Part shown: positions 40,876 to 49,518 of the stretch, piece after piece
Layout: each line of letters opens with the position of its first letter
Numbering within the stretch: the first letter of the stretch is position 1
NCBI GenBank assembly: GCA_035275405.1
Contig: DATEMU010000003.1
Span: forward strand, 744,001-808,000
Direction: 5' to 3'
Source of the DNA: Phycisphaerae bacterium
GTDB lineage: Bacteria; Planctomycetota; Phycisphaerae; UBA1845; UTPLA1
Length of the DNA stretch: 64,000 bases
Notes under the pieces: model-generated
What the model saw: only the letters and a program-made list of their open reading frames with translations
Database searches by the model: none
Told to the model about the DNA's origin: nothing
Program-made: the position numbers and the translations under genes

Positions 40876-42003
40876 ATGAACAAAGGACAACAGGGAACAT
40901 GGATTGCGGCGGCGATGTTCGCGACGGGACTGTCTGTCGTGAGCGCCAGCGCCGGCGAAGTTCGCATCTGGCCGACGGCCACCGCCACGGGCGATGCCGT
41001 GCTTTTGGGACAGGTCGCCGAATTGCGCGGGTTCGACATGGAATCGGAGCGGCGCCTGGCACAGGTCGGGGTTTTTGACGCCCCGACGCCGGGGGGCGAA
41101 CTCCTGGTTCGTGCGGATGACATCCGGTCGGCGTTAGCCGATGCGGGAGAAGATCTTTCAGCGATTCAACTCATTGGCGCAGCGCGTTGCAAAGTTTCGA
41201 AACCCCGGCCGCCGCGCGTGCCTCGACCGGCGCCCCATTTAACTCGATCCATCAAGAAAATTGAGCCGCGCCCTACCCCGGCCAAACCCGTCGCTCGTCC
41301 GACTCCGCCGGAAAAAAAATCGCCGTCGGGGACGATGGAGTCCGCGCTGCGAGACTATATCCAGGCAAGTTTTCCCGAGCCGGACGCGAAACTCGAGATT
41401 CGATTCAGTCCCGCCAAGGCGGACGACCTTCGCTCCTCCGACCCGGATGCAAAATACGAGATTCGCTCGCGCGATGAGAAGAAACTGGGGCTCCGCAGCT
41501 TTGAGGTTTCCGTGGTTCGTCAGGGCGAAATCGATCGGCGGATTCCGATCGTCGGGGAAGTGACGCTGCTCAAGGAAGTCGTCGTCGCCAGGCGGGCCAT
41601 CAATCGCGGCGAGACGATCGAGGGTCGCGCGCTGAAGCTGGAGGAGCGGCGGTTTACCGACCTCGCGGCCGTTGGGTTGACCGACCTGTCGGCGGCGACC
41701 GGTCAGCAAAGCCGGGGGTTTGTGCGGCCGGGAGAAATGATCAACGAACAGTCCGTCGAACAGCGTCCGGTCGTCGCTCGCGGACAACCGGTGACCATTT
41801 GGATGCGGCAGGGATCGCTGGCCATTCGCACGACGGGGCGGGCGCAGCAGTCCGGCGGTCTGGGCGATCGGATAGAGGTGCTTCGCGACGGGGCGAGGCG
41901 GAAACAGGACTTGATCGAGGCGATGGTGACCGGCCCCGGAACGGTGAGCATGGGCTCGCCGGAACAGTTGGCAGCCGGTTCGTCAGGGTGGTCGGCGCGA
42001 TGA
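40876..42003 (+). CDS. flgA: Flagellar P-ring assembly chaperone FlgA
   Basis: Periplasmic chaperone that assembles the FlgI ring, 375 residues. Signal peptide: WIAAAMFATGLSVVSASA. Residues 25-85 are an N-terminal module, then a Pro/Lys-rich linker (PHLTRSIKKIEPRPTPAKPV, 100-150), and the C-terminal SAF domain (VVVARRAINRGETIEGRALKLEERRFTD..GQQSRGFVRPGEMINEQ and VTIWMRQGSLAIRTTGRAQQSG). Longer than the usual 220-240 because of the linker. Stop overlaps flgH (ATGA). Confidence 0.9.
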   Translation: MNKGQQGTWIAAAMFATGLSVVSASAGEVRIWPTATATGDAVLLGQVAELRGFDMESERRLAQVGVFDAPTPGGELLVRADDIRSALADAGEDLSAIQLIGAARCKVSKPRPPRVPRPAPHLTRSIKKIEPRPTPAKPVARPTPPEKKSPSGTMESALRDYIQASFPEPDAKLEIRFSPAKADDLRSSDPDAKYEIRSRDEKKLGLRSFEVSVVRQGEIDRRIPIVGEVTLLKEVVVARRAINRGETIEGRALKLEERRFTDLAAVGLTDLSAATGQQSRGFVRPGEMINEQSVEQRPVVARGQPVTIWMRQGSLAIRTTGRAQQSGGLGDRIEVLRDGARRKQDLIEAMVTGPGTVSMGSPEQLAAGSSGWSAR

Positions 42004-42746
42004 AGAAGACACTCGTGTTGATCATCGCGGGATGGGCGCCGGCCGCGGCGGCGCTGGGGCAGAGTTCGTCGCTGTTTCTGAACAGTCAGGCGAGCTATTC
42101 CCGCCAGATGGCGGCCTCCACACAGCCGGCGCCGAATGGAACGCTTCGGGCCAATGCCGGAGCGTTGGCCCCACCGCCGACATTCCGCAACGTCGCACTG
42201 GCAAGTTCATCACTGACGGCGATTCCCGCAGCCGAACCCCGGATCATCCAGCCCAACGACCTGATCACCGTAATTGTTCGCCATCGCCTGCGGTATCAGA
42301 CCGACACGCGAATGCAGCAGCAAAGCCGCTGGGATCTGAAATCGAAGTTGAGCGCCTGGTTCCGCATCCACGATCGCAAGCTGGAGGAGCAGGACTTCGA
42401 GCGCGGGGTGCCGGAGGTGAACTTCAAAAACCAGAACGACCTCAAGAACCAGGGCCGGGCCGATCGCAAGGACGTTTTCGAGACGCGGGTGATGGCCAAG
42501 GTGCTCGACGTGAAGCCGAATGGCAATTTGATGCTCGTCGGATACGCCCATGTCAAGATCGATGAGGAAGATCAGATCATTCGTTTAACCGGCGAATGCA
42601 ATAAGGAAGACATTCAGCCCGACCGCAGCATCCTGAGCGACAAGATCTTCGCGCTCGATGTTCAAACGGAGAACGCGGGGGCGATGAAGGACGCGGCGAA
42701 GCGCGGTTGGCTGAAGGGACTCCTGGATAACACGAAGGCGTTCTAA
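42000..42746 (+). CDS. flgH: Flagellar L-ring protein FlgH
   Basis: Outer-membrane ring protein, 248 residues. Start ATG overlaps the flgA stop. RIIQPNDLITVIVRHR and VDKILRGTR-like core motifs (VMAKVLDVKPNGNLMLVGYAHVKIDEEDQIIRLTGECNKEDI) fit FlgH. The signal peptide (KTLVLIIAGWAPAAAALGQSS) has no lipobox Cys, unlike the lipoprotein FlgH of enterobacteria. Next gene is flgI, 4 bp later. Confidence 0.9.
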   Translation: MKKTLVLIIAGWAPAAAALGQSSSLFLNSQASYSRQMAASTQPAPNGTLRANAGALAPPPTFRNVALASSSLTAIPAAEPRIIQPNDLITVIVRHRLRYQTDTRMQQQSRWDLKSKLSAWFRIHDRKLEEQDFERGVPEVNFKNQNDLKNQGRADRKDVFETRVMAKVLDVKPNGNLMLVGYAHVKIDEEDQIIRLTGECNKEDIQPDRSILSDKIFALDVQTENAGAMKDAAKRGWLKGLLDNTKAF

Positions 42747-42750
42747 GTAA

Positions 42751-43860
42751 ATGACATTGCCGGCATTCAAACAAGGGAAGCATGTTACGGCGAGCCTGGC
42801 GGCAGCGCTGGGATTACTCGTTTGCGCTCAGATCGTGCAAGCCACGCGGATCGCCGACGTCACTCACCTGCAAGGACGCCGCAACAACCAACTCGTGGGC
42901 TACGGTCTGGTGATCGGCCTGCCGGGAACCGGCGACGGCGGAAAGTATGCGGCTTCCATTCTCCAACTCCAGACGATGCTTTCGAAGTTCGAGATTCCCG
43001 TGCCCGCTTCCGCCCTGGTGGACACGAAGAATGTTGCCATCGTCATGGTTGAGGCAACGATTCCCGACAACGGCGTGCGCGAAGGCGACCGGATCGATGT
43101 GCGGGTCAATTCCAGCGGGTCGGCCAAGAGCCTCGCCGGTGGTCATCTGGTTCCCACGCCGCTCCAGGGACCAGGGCTCGATCGCATCTTCGCCCTGGCC
43201 AGCGGGCCGATCCGGCTGCCCGATCAAAAAGTGAGAACCAGCGGAACGGTCACCGCCGGAGCGACGATGGAGGCCGACGTCATCCACAACTACATCAGCG
43301 AAAACTGGCAGATTACGCTGGTCGTCGAGGATGTACACGCCAGTCACGCCCTCGCGGCGGTCATTGCGCAAATGATCAACGAAGGGGCATCGGAAATCGG
43401 CCAGATCCAACGGATCGCGACGGCCATGGGGCCCAAGAACGTGGTCATCGAGATTCCCGAGCCGGAGCGCGCCAGTCCCGCGGATTTCATCGCCCGCGTG
43501 GAGAACACTGAGCTGCTCATGCCGCCGGGCGAGGCGCGCGTCGTGATCAATCGTAAGACGGGCACGATCGTGATTGATGAAGACGTCGAGATTGGTCCCG
43601 CGGTCATCTCGCACAACGGCATGTCGATCACGACAACACCCGCGCCGACGCCGCCCGATGCGGCGGCCGAACCCCCGCCGCCGGATACGAAATTCGCGGC
43701 CGCGATCCATGCGCCGCGGACCGACCATAGCGGGGCGCGGCTGCGCGAGCTGGTCGATGCACTCAACCAGCTCAATGTCCCGTCGAAGGACATTATCGAG
43801 ATCGTTGAAAACCTGCACCGGCTGGGCAAGGTCAAGGGCAAGTTAGTCACTGTGGAGTAA
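42751..43860 (+). CDS. flgI: Flagellar P-ring protein FlgI
   Basis: Peptidoglycan-ring protein, 369 residues. Signal peptide about residues 1-31 (SLAAALGLLVCAQIVQA), then RIADVTHLQGRRNNQLVGYGLVIGLPGTGDGG, VRVNSSGSAKSLAGGHLV and the C-terminal region with VVINRKTGTIVIDEDVEIGPAVISHNGMSI. Family length 350-370. Overlaps nothing; four bases then the flgJ-like gene. Confidence 0.95.
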   Translation: MTLPAFKQGKHVTASLAAALGLLVCAQIVQATRIADVTHLQGRRNNQLVGYGLVIGLPGTGDGGKYAASILQLQTMLSKFEIPVPASALVDTKNVAIVMVEATIPDNGVREGDRIDVRVNSSGSAKSLAGGHLVPTPLQGPGLDRIFALASGPIRLPDQKVRTSGTVTAGATMEADVIHNYISENWQITLVVEDVHASHALAAVIAQMINEGASEIGQIQRIATAMGPKNVVIEIPEPERASPADFIARVENTELLMPPGEARVVINRKTGTIVIDEDVEIGPAVISHNGMSITTTPAPTPPDAAAEPPPPDTKFAAAIHAPRTDHSGARLRELVDALNQLNVPSKDIIEIVENLHRLGKVKGKLVTVE

Positions 43861-43864
43861 GTTC

Positions 43865-44170
43865 GTGAGCGTGTCGGCCATTCAATCAAGTTTCGTTCCC
43901 AAGGCGCCCGTCACTGGTGATCGGGCGGCCGCGCTGCGGCGCTCGACGGGTGAATTTGTTGGCGACATCTTCTACGGGACGCTCTTGCGGGAAATGCAGC
44001 AGTCCAAGTTCAAGACGAAATACCTGAGCGGCGGCCGTGCGGAGGAAGCGTTTCAGGGCCAGCTCTCCATGGAAATCGCCAAGAAAATCGGGCGATCCGG
44101 AAACGACCCCGTCGCGCGGCGACTGTTCGATTCGATCGCCAAGAGGCTGGGTGTGGAGGGAGACGCATGA
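43865..44170 (+). CDS. flgJ: FlgJ-like rod-binding protein (no muramidase domain)
   Basis: 101 residues matching only the N-terminal rod-binding half of FlgJ (STGEFVGDIFYGTLLREMQQSKFKTKYLSGGRAEEAFQGQLSMEIAKKIG). The peptidoglycan hydrolase domain of gammaproteobacterial FlgJ is absent, so wall opening must be done by another enzyme. GTG at 43865. Ends in ATGA with flgN. Confidence 0.85.
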   Translation: MSVSAIQSSFVPKAPVTGDRAAALRRSTGEFVGDIFYGTLLREMQQSKFKTKYLSGGRAEEAFQGQLSMEIAKKIGRSGNDPVARRLFDSIAKRLGVEGDA

Positions 44171-44691
44171 GCACAGCCATCGCGATAAAGCCCGTGGATC
44201 GTTTGGCCACGCTGCTGGAGGAACTGGCCGCGAAGCAGGAATCACTGCATCGCGTTATCCGCGGCAAGCTTGAGGCTATGCGCCGGGCGGATGTGGAGGG
44301 CATGATCGCCGCCTCGCATCGCGAAGGAGAACTAGCGAACGAAGTGACGTTGCTCGATGCACAGCGGCGGGAAGTTGCCGCCGAGGTGTGCGCGGAGATC
44401 GGCATTCCTGCCCTGGAGCGCAACCGACCGGCCTCGCTGCGCAGAATCGCGGCGCGGCTGGGCGAGGCAGAGCGATTGCGGATTGTCAAACTGGCGGACC
44501 TGTTGCGCGAGCGAATGCTCCAGGTTGCTGAGGCCAACCGCGTCGTCGAGCTGGTGAGCCGGGAAATGCTGGCCTTCTTCAAGGCGGTCTTTACGGCGAT
44601 TGTGAGGGACGACGCCGCGCCGCGGGTGTATTCCGCGTGCGGCGCAATGGGAACGCCGGCCGGCGCACGGGTTTTGGACGCCGTCGGATAG
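44167..44691 (+). CDS. flgN: FlgN-like export chaperone
   Basis: Cytoplasmic chaperone for the hook-associated proteins FlgK and FlgL, which are encoded next. 174 residues, nearly all helix (LATLLEELAAKQESLHRVIRGKLEAMRRADVEGM, LGEAERLRIVKLADLLRERMLQVAEANRVV), a FlgN-like pattern. Family assignment rests on this and on position; the sequence is weakly conserved in general. Confidence 0.8.
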   Translation: MSTAIAIKPVDRLATLLEELAAKQESLHRVIRGKLEAMRRADVEGMIAASHREGELANEVTLLDAQRREVAAEVCAEIGIPALERNRPASLRRIAARLGEAERLRIVKLADLLRERMLQVAEANRVVELVSREMLAFFKAVFTAIVRDDAAPRVYSACGAMGTPAGARVLDAVG

Positions 44692-44731
44692 GACAAAACG
44701 GGAGCTGGTCGTTGACGCGGCCGGACATCGA

Positions 44732-46438
44732 ATGGGACTGACATCGGCATTGGGAATCGGGCGATCGGCGCTGGCGGCATATCAGGCCGCGCTGCAGATC
44801 GTCGGCCAGAACATCGCCAACGCGGGCACGCCCGGGTATTCGCGCGGGACGGCGTCGTTGTCGTCGGTCGCCGGCGCGCAGACGGTCAACGGCCAGTTTG
44901 GCGGTGGAGTCTTGCTGGAGGCCGTCCGCCGCAATGTGAGCGAGGCACTACACGCCCGGCTGCGCATGGCCATGTCAGACCGTGAGGACGCGCAGGCCCA
45001 GCGGACCAGTCTCGCGCGCGTGGAGGACATCTTCAATCCCCTCGGCGATACGAACCTGGGCACGCTGCTGGGTGAGTTTTTCAAATCCGTTGGCAATGTC
45101 CAGAACACGCCTGAAAGCGTTCCTGCTCGCAGCCTTGTCGTCAGTTCAGCGCAGGCCTTGGCAGAGCGCATTCGCGACATCCACGGCGGGCTCCTTGGCC
45201 TGCGCAACGATTTCAATGCGGAGATTGAGACCGCCGTGCTTCAAGCGGACCAGATCGCGACCAAGATTGCCGAGTTGAACACCGAGATCACGGTGGCGGA
45301 GGCAGCCTCGGGCCACGGCACATCGCAACTTCGCGATCAGCGCGATCAATTGCTGGGGGAATTGTCGCAGATCGTTTCCATTACTGTCCGCGAACAACCG
45401 ACGGGGGCGGTCAACGTCTATATCGGGAACAACCCGCTCGTGCAGTTTGGGCAGTCGTTTGGCATCAAGGCCGTGACAGAGATTGACAGCAGTGGCCTGG
45501 CGAACGTGGTCGTGCGCTTCAAACTGGACAATGGGCCAGTCACTTCGTCGAGCGGCCAGATTGCCGGACTCATTGAGTCCCGCGACACGCATGCGACGGC
45601 GCAGTTGACGCGGCTCGATCAATTGGCATCCGCGCTGATCCGCGAAGTCAATAATATCCACTCGGGCGGCAAAGGGCTGATCGGTTTCTCAAACATCACT
45701 GGCCTCAGTGCCGTGACGGACCCGTCGCTCGCATTGTCCACGGTTGGCAATGGCGTCGCATTCCCGCCGAAGACCGGTTCCTTTTTCATTGACGTCAAAG
45801 ACTCAACGACCGGGACGTCCACGCGGCATCAGATCAATGTCGATCTGGATGGAATCGGCGGCGATTCGTCACTGAATTCCATCGCGGCCGACATTTCGGC
45901 GAATGTTCCCGGCGTCACGGCGACGGTCTTAGCCGACGGCCGACTGCAATTGTCGTCTGCCGGCGGCACGACGTTCAGCTTCGCCGACGACACGTCCAAT
46001 GTTCTGGCCTCCCTCGGTATCAATACGCTCCTGACCGGCACGAACAGCAGCGACATCAATGTCAATTCGCTAATTGCCGCGGAGCCGTCGTTACTGGCCG
46101 CAGCGCAAAGCGACTTTGCGGGCGACGGAAGCAACGCCACCGCGCTGACCGCCCTTAAGGACCAGGTCATATCCAGCCTCGGCGGCGTGTCGCTGAATGA
46201 ATTCTACACGACGACGACCGCGAACATCGCGGTCAGCGTCTCCGGCGCGCAGAGCAAGCTGGACGCGGGCGAGGTGATTCTGGATTCGCTCACCTCCCAG
46301 CGCGAAAACCTCTCCGGCGTCAGCCTCGACGAAGAGGCGATCAACATGATTACTTATCAGCGGGCCTACGAGGGCGCCGCACAGTACATGCGCGTTGTGA
46401 ATGATATGTTGCAGGAACTCTTGACGCTCGCGAGGTAG
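44732..46438 (+). CDS. flgK: Flagellar hook-associated protein 1 (FlgK)
   Basis: First hook-filament junction protein, 568 residues. N-terminus SALGIGRSALAAYQAALQIVGQNIANAGTPGYSRGT (NIANxxTPGYSR signature), central variable region with a beta-rich insertion, C-terminus VSLDEEAINMITYQRAYEGAAQYMRVVNDMLQELL, both of the FlgK type. Exported by the flagellar type III system, with FlgN as probable chaperone. Confidence 0.95.
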   Translation: MGLTSALGIGRSALAAYQAALQIVGQNIANAGTPGYSRGTASLSSVAGAQTVNGQFGGGVLLEAVRRNVSEALHARLRMAMSDREDAQAQRTSLARVEDIFNPLGDTNLGTLLGEFFKSVGNVQNTPESVPARSLVVSSAQALAERIRDIHGGLLGLRNDFNAEIETAVLQADQIATKIAELNTEITVAEAASGHGTSQLRDQRDQLLGELSQIVSITVREQPTGAVNVYIGNNPLVQFGQSFGIKAVTEIDSSGLANVVVRFKLDNGPVTSSSGQIAGLIESRDTHATAQLTRLDQLASALIREVNNIHSGGKGLIGFSNITGLSAVTDPSLALSTVGNGVAFPPKTGSFFIDVKDSTTGTSTRHQINVDLDGIGGDSSLNSIAADISANVPGVTATVLADGRLQLSSAGGTTFSFADDTSNVLASLGINTLLTGTNSSDINVNSLIAAEPSLLAAAQSDFAGDGSNATALTALKDQVISSLGGVSLNEFYTTTTANIAVSVSGAQSKLDAGEVILDSLTSQRENLSGVSLDEEAINMITYQRAYEGAAQYMRVVNDMLQELLTLAR

Positions 46439-46440
46439 CG

Positions 46441-46505
46441 GCACGGCGGGCAAGTCCCGCGGGACAGTGCGATTGAGTTAATGCGGCGGGCAGAGCCCGC
46501 CCTAC
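46441..46505. repeat. Palindromic intergenic element, second copy
   Basis: GCGGCGGGCAGAGCCCGCC (46483-46501) followed by CTAC is the inverted core of the element at 7493-7547. A GCGGGC/CCCGCG-like unit lies beside it (46446-46461). It sits between flgK and flgL without a T-run. Confidence 0.65.
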
Positions 46506-46516
46506 ACGAGACAGCA

Positions 46517-48454
46517 ATGGCAGGCACGTTCGGAAGTATCAGCCGCGTTTCGCAGGGCATGCAGACGCTCAATTTGCTGCGCCAGCTTCGGCAGAACACG
46601 CTGCGCTTATTCAACGAGCAGCAGCGGATCGCGAGCGGTCAGCAACTGCTCTCGGTCGGCGACGATCCCTTGGCCGCCGCGCAGATCGCCAAGCTGCGCC
46701 AGGTACTCGGCAATCAGGACCAGATTCTGTCCAATCTGCGGTTTGCGGATGGACAACTTGCCGCGGCGGATACCGCGATTACCGACATTTCCGATCTGCT
46801 CACACAGGCGTCGCGCATCGCCAGCGAGCAGGCGGGCAGTCTGTCCAGCACCACCGAGCGGGCCGCCCAGGCACTGGTGATCGACGGGATCATCGACCAG
46901 CTGGAGGCACTGGGCAATCGGCAATACCAGGGGTCCTATCTTTTCGCGGGGCGCGATGTCACGAATGCCCCCTTCGCGACCAGCCTCGGGCGCGTGACGC
47001 TGAATGGCGATGCGGGCGACCGCCAGACGCTCGTGGACATAGATTCCACACTGGCGTTCAACGTGATTGCCGCCGACTTGTTCAACCTTCGCGAAACGGT
47101 CATCGGCGGCACAATCGATTTCGACGTCCAACTCTCACTGGACGCGCGAATCTCCGAATTGGCCGGCGCGTTGGGACAGGGCGTCCGTCTCGGCGCGATC
47201 TCGGTCACGGAAACCGGGCCGAACATCAACTTCAGCGTCGACTTCACCGGTGCGGAGACGGTAAACGACCTTGTCGCGAGGTTCAATGACGCCGCCACGA
47301 CGGCGGGCAGTTCATTGACGCTCGGTATCAGTCCGACGGACGGCGGGGCGCTAAGTGTCGCAACAATTCCCGGCAGCGGCGTCCAGATCGGCGAAGTCGG
47401 GACCGGTACCACGGCGTCCGACCTCGGCATCAAGCAGACGACGGGCGCGGGGATCAATCTCGATGGCGCCAATGTCAATCGCCGCGTCAGTCTGACCACC
47501 ACATTGGCCGAACTGGCACCGGGTGGGATTACATTGCCGAACGGCGTGAGCATTTCCAACGGACCATTGACGGCCACTGTAGACTTTGCCGGCGCGACGA
47601 CTGTGCAGGACATTCTCAATCGCCTCAATGGCACGGGTGTCGGCATTCGCGCCTCGATTAACGATGCGGGCACTGGCATCATCGTCGAGAACCTCCTCGC
47701 GGGCACGCCGTTGATTATTGGCGAGAATGGCGGGACCGATGCGGCGACGTTGGGCATTAAGTCGCTTAATACGAGTGTGCCCCTTTCGCAGGTCAATGGC
47801 CTTCGCGGCATTCATCCCGTGACCGGCGACGATTTTCAGATTACCAACGCCAATGGCGTGACATTCCAGGTCGATTTGAGCACGGCGCAGACCTTCGGCG
47901 ACGCAATTAATGCCATCAATGCAGCGTCGACGACCGCCGGGGCGGGGATTGTCGCGAGCATTTCCGACGCCGGGGCGGGACTGCAGTTGACCGGCCCGGC
48001 AGGTCCCGGCGTGATTACCGTCACGGCGCTGAACTTGTCGCCGGTCGCACAGGAACTGGGCATCCTCGGGACGGGAACGGCCACGGAATTGGAGGGCACG
48101 AACGTCGCGCCGTTTTACCAAAGTGGCGTGTTCAGCGCACTCTACCGCCTCCGCGACGGTCTCCTGGGGGACAACTCGTCGGAGATTACCGAGGCCGGCG
48201 CGCAGATCAGCGCCACCCGCGAGCAAGTCTCGCGCGTGATCGGCCAGGTCGGCGCGCGGTCACAAGCGATGCAAGCGCGCCTCGCGCAAACGGAGGACGC
48301 CACGAGCGCGACCACGATTCTCCTTTCCCAGGTGCGCGACGTGGATTTCACGGAGGCAGTGACGAAATTCCAGCAGGCCCAGACGGCACTTCAGGCCAGC
48401 CTGCTGTCAGGATCGAGATTGCAAAACCTGTCGTTGTTGGACTTCCTGCGATGA
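46517..48454 (+). CDS. flgL: Flagellar hook-associated protein 3 (FlgL), long form
   Basis: Second junction protein, 645 residues. N-terminus GSISRVSQGMQTLNLLRQLR and ASGQQLLSVGDDPLAAAQIAKLR, and the C-terminus with QAMQARLAQTEDATSATTILLSQVRDVDFTEAVTKFQQAQTALQASL, are FlgL. The middle carries about three flagellin hook-IN-like repeats (VDFTGAETVNDLVARFNDA, VDFAGATTVQDILNRLNGT, VDLSTAQTFGDAINAINAA), doubling the usual 300-400 length. ATG 46517 is used because the sequence upstream is the palindromic repeat. 48 percent longer than most homologues, so the filament junction may be elaborated. Confidence 0.92.
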   Translation: MAGTFGSISRVSQGMQTLNLLRQLRQNTLRLFNEQQRIASGQQLLSVGDDPLAAAQIAKLRQVLGNQDQILSNLRFADGQLAAADTAITDISDLLTQASRIASEQAGSLSSTTERAAQALVIDGIIDQLEALGNRQYQGSYLFAGRDVTNAPFATSLGRVTLNGDAGDRQTLVDIDSTLAFNVIAADLFNLRETVIGGTIDFDVQLSLDARISELAGALGQGVRLGAISVTETGPNINFSVDFTGAETVNDLVARFNDAATTAGSSLTLGISPTDGGALSVATIPGSGVQIGEVGTGTTASDLGIKQTTGAGINLDGANVNRRVSLTTTLAELAPGGITLPNGVSISNGPLTATVDFAGATTVQDILNRLNGTGVGIRASINDAGTGIIVENLLAGTPLIIGENGGTDAATLGIKSLNTSVPLSQVNGLRGIHPVTGDDFQITNANGVTFQVDLSTAQTFGDAINAINAASTTAGAGIVASISDAGAGLQLTGPAGPGVITVTALNLSPVAQELGILGTGTATELEGTNVAPFYQSGVFSALYRLRDGLLGDNSSEITEAGAQISATREQVSRVIGQVGARSQAMQARLAQTEDATSATTILLSQVRDVDFTEAVTKFQQAQTALQASLLSGSRLQNLSLLDFLR

Positions 48455-48490
48455 TTGGATGAATCGCGGGCGACGACAGGTTCGAGGTTG

Positions 48491-48530
48491 GATCGCACCG
48501 GCGTCCACGCCGGGTACGGCTGGTGCGATC
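48491..48530 (+). other. Inverted repeat upstream of fliW
   Basis: GATCGCACC (48491-48499) and GGTGCGATC (48522-48530) are perfect complements, nine pairs, enclosing a smaller GGCGTCCACGCC hairpin. It ends 41 bp before the fliW ATG. No T-run follows. Confidence 0.55.
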
Positions 48531-48571
48531 GAAATAGCGGTGTCCGAAGCGACACCGGGGAGCAAGACGTG

Positions 48572-49024
48572 ATGGTCATCGAGACGTCGCGGTTCGGCGG
48601 AATCGAGGTCGACGATCAACGATTCCTCAACTTTCCCAAGGGTCTCCTGGGTTTCCCGGACGACCGGGAGTATGCGCTGATTCAGACCGGCGAGAACAGC
48701 GCGTTCTACTGGATGCAGGCGGTCCATCGGCCGGAACTGGCCTTCGTGGTCTGCGATCCGCGGATGTTCGTGCCGGATTACCGCGTGGTCGTGAAGGCCG
48801 AGGACCTCGGGCACATCGGCCTGACTCAGACGCACGGCTCGCAGGTTTTCGTCATCGTCAACAAGTACGAGGACCAGCTCACGGCGAACCTGCAGGGCCC
48901 GCTGATCCTGAATATCGCGACGCGCGTCGGCAAGCAGCTCGTCCTGGCGGACAAGCGTTACTCCACGCGGCATCCGCTCATGGATCTGCCGGTGCGGCAG
49001 GCGAGTGTCAGCCGGTCGGCGTAG
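48572..49024 (+). CDS. fliW: Flagellar assembly factor FliW
   Basis: FliW, 150 residues, binds flagellin and CsrA. Family motifs: IEVDDQRFLNFPKGLLGFPD, YALIQTGENSAFYWMQAVHRPELAFVV, VFVIVNKYEDQLTANLQGPLILN. ATG at 48572 (GTG three bases earlier is possible) with GGGGAG upstream. In studied bacteria FliW sequesters CsrA until flagellin is exported; here fliW, csrA and flagellin genes are consecutive, and the flagellin start shows a CsrA-type hairpin. Confidence 0.95.
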   Translation: MVIETSRFGGIEVDDQRFLNFPKGLLGFPDDREYALIQTGENSAFYWMQAVHRPELAFVVCDPRMFVPDYRVVVKAEDLGHIGLTQTHGSQVFVIVNKYEDQLTANLQGPLILNIATRVGKQLVLADKRYSTRHPLMDLPVRQASVSRSA

Positions 49025-49159
49025 GTCTCGGGTCTGAAGGCAAAACGAGGTGTGCGGGTCTATTATCCCTCGTGGATTCGCTGCAGGCGAAACGCGTCCG
49101 GAATGGGCCGGTCACACCTGTCACTGACCACCGCCGGCGGCATGAGGCCGCCCGGACGT

Positions 49160-49173
49160 GGCTACAAGGAGCC
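49160..49173 (+). promoter_or_regulatory. Possible CsrA binding hairpin at the csrA Shine-Dalgarno
   Basis: GGCT (49160-49163) and AGCC (49170-49173) pair around ACAAGG; the AAGGAG Shine-Dalgarno (49166-49171) overlaps it and the ATG is at 49179. ACAAGGA is close to the CsrA consensus. It would allow autoregulation of csrA. Confidence 0.5.
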
Positions 49174-49178
49174 AGAGG

Positions 49179-49439
49179 ATGTTGGTTCTATCACGTCAGC
49201 GCGACGAGACGATCATGATCGGCGACGACATCGAGATCACGATCGTGGACATTCGAGGCGACAAGGTCCGCCTCGGCATTACCGCGCCCACGCATGTTCC
49301 CGTGCATCGCAAGGAAGTGTACGACGCGATCCAGCGCGAAAATCGGGCGGCGGCGAATATCAAGCCGGAGGACCTGCCGCCCGACAGCGCGGGACCCGGC
49401 GGTCATAACCCCCGTCGGGGTGGACCGCGATCGAGTTAA
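49179..49439 (+). CDS. csrA: Carbon storage regulator CsrA
   Basis: RNA-binding post-transcriptional regulator, 86 residues. [31 protein letters not shown] opening and [26 protein letters not shown] are the standard core with the RNA-binding R in the second part. A disordered tail ([21 protein letters not shown]) extends it by about 25 residues beyond the usual 60-70. ATG at 49179 with AAGGAG seven bases upstream, inside a possible hairpin (49160-49173). Confidence 0.97.
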   Translation: MLVLSRQRDETIMIGDDIEITIVDIRGDKVRLGITAPTHVPVHRKEVYDAIQRENRAAANIKPEDLPPDSAGPGGHNPRRGGPRSS

Positions 49440-49451
49440 GGATGATTCACC

Positions 49452-49500
49452 GGCGCGGCGGTGCCGCCGCGCCCTAGACGGCCGTGCGCGGCGCGCGGCC
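49452..49500 (+). other. Two strong GC hairpins between csrA and flagellin
   Basis: First: a ten-pair stem GGCGCGGCGG (49452-49461) and CCGCCGCGCC (49464-49473). Second: GGCCG (49480-49484) with CGGCC (49496-49500), extended by GCGC pairs. No T-run, so a complete terminator is unlikely; they could slow transcription or protect the flagellin mRNA. Confidence 0.5.
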
Positions 49501-49518
49501 CCATACGACTCGCCGAGT

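Noticed and set aside
46441..46516. N-terminal extension of FlgL to 46481
   Set aside because: The sequence is the palindromic repeat; the FlgL signature starts at 46517.
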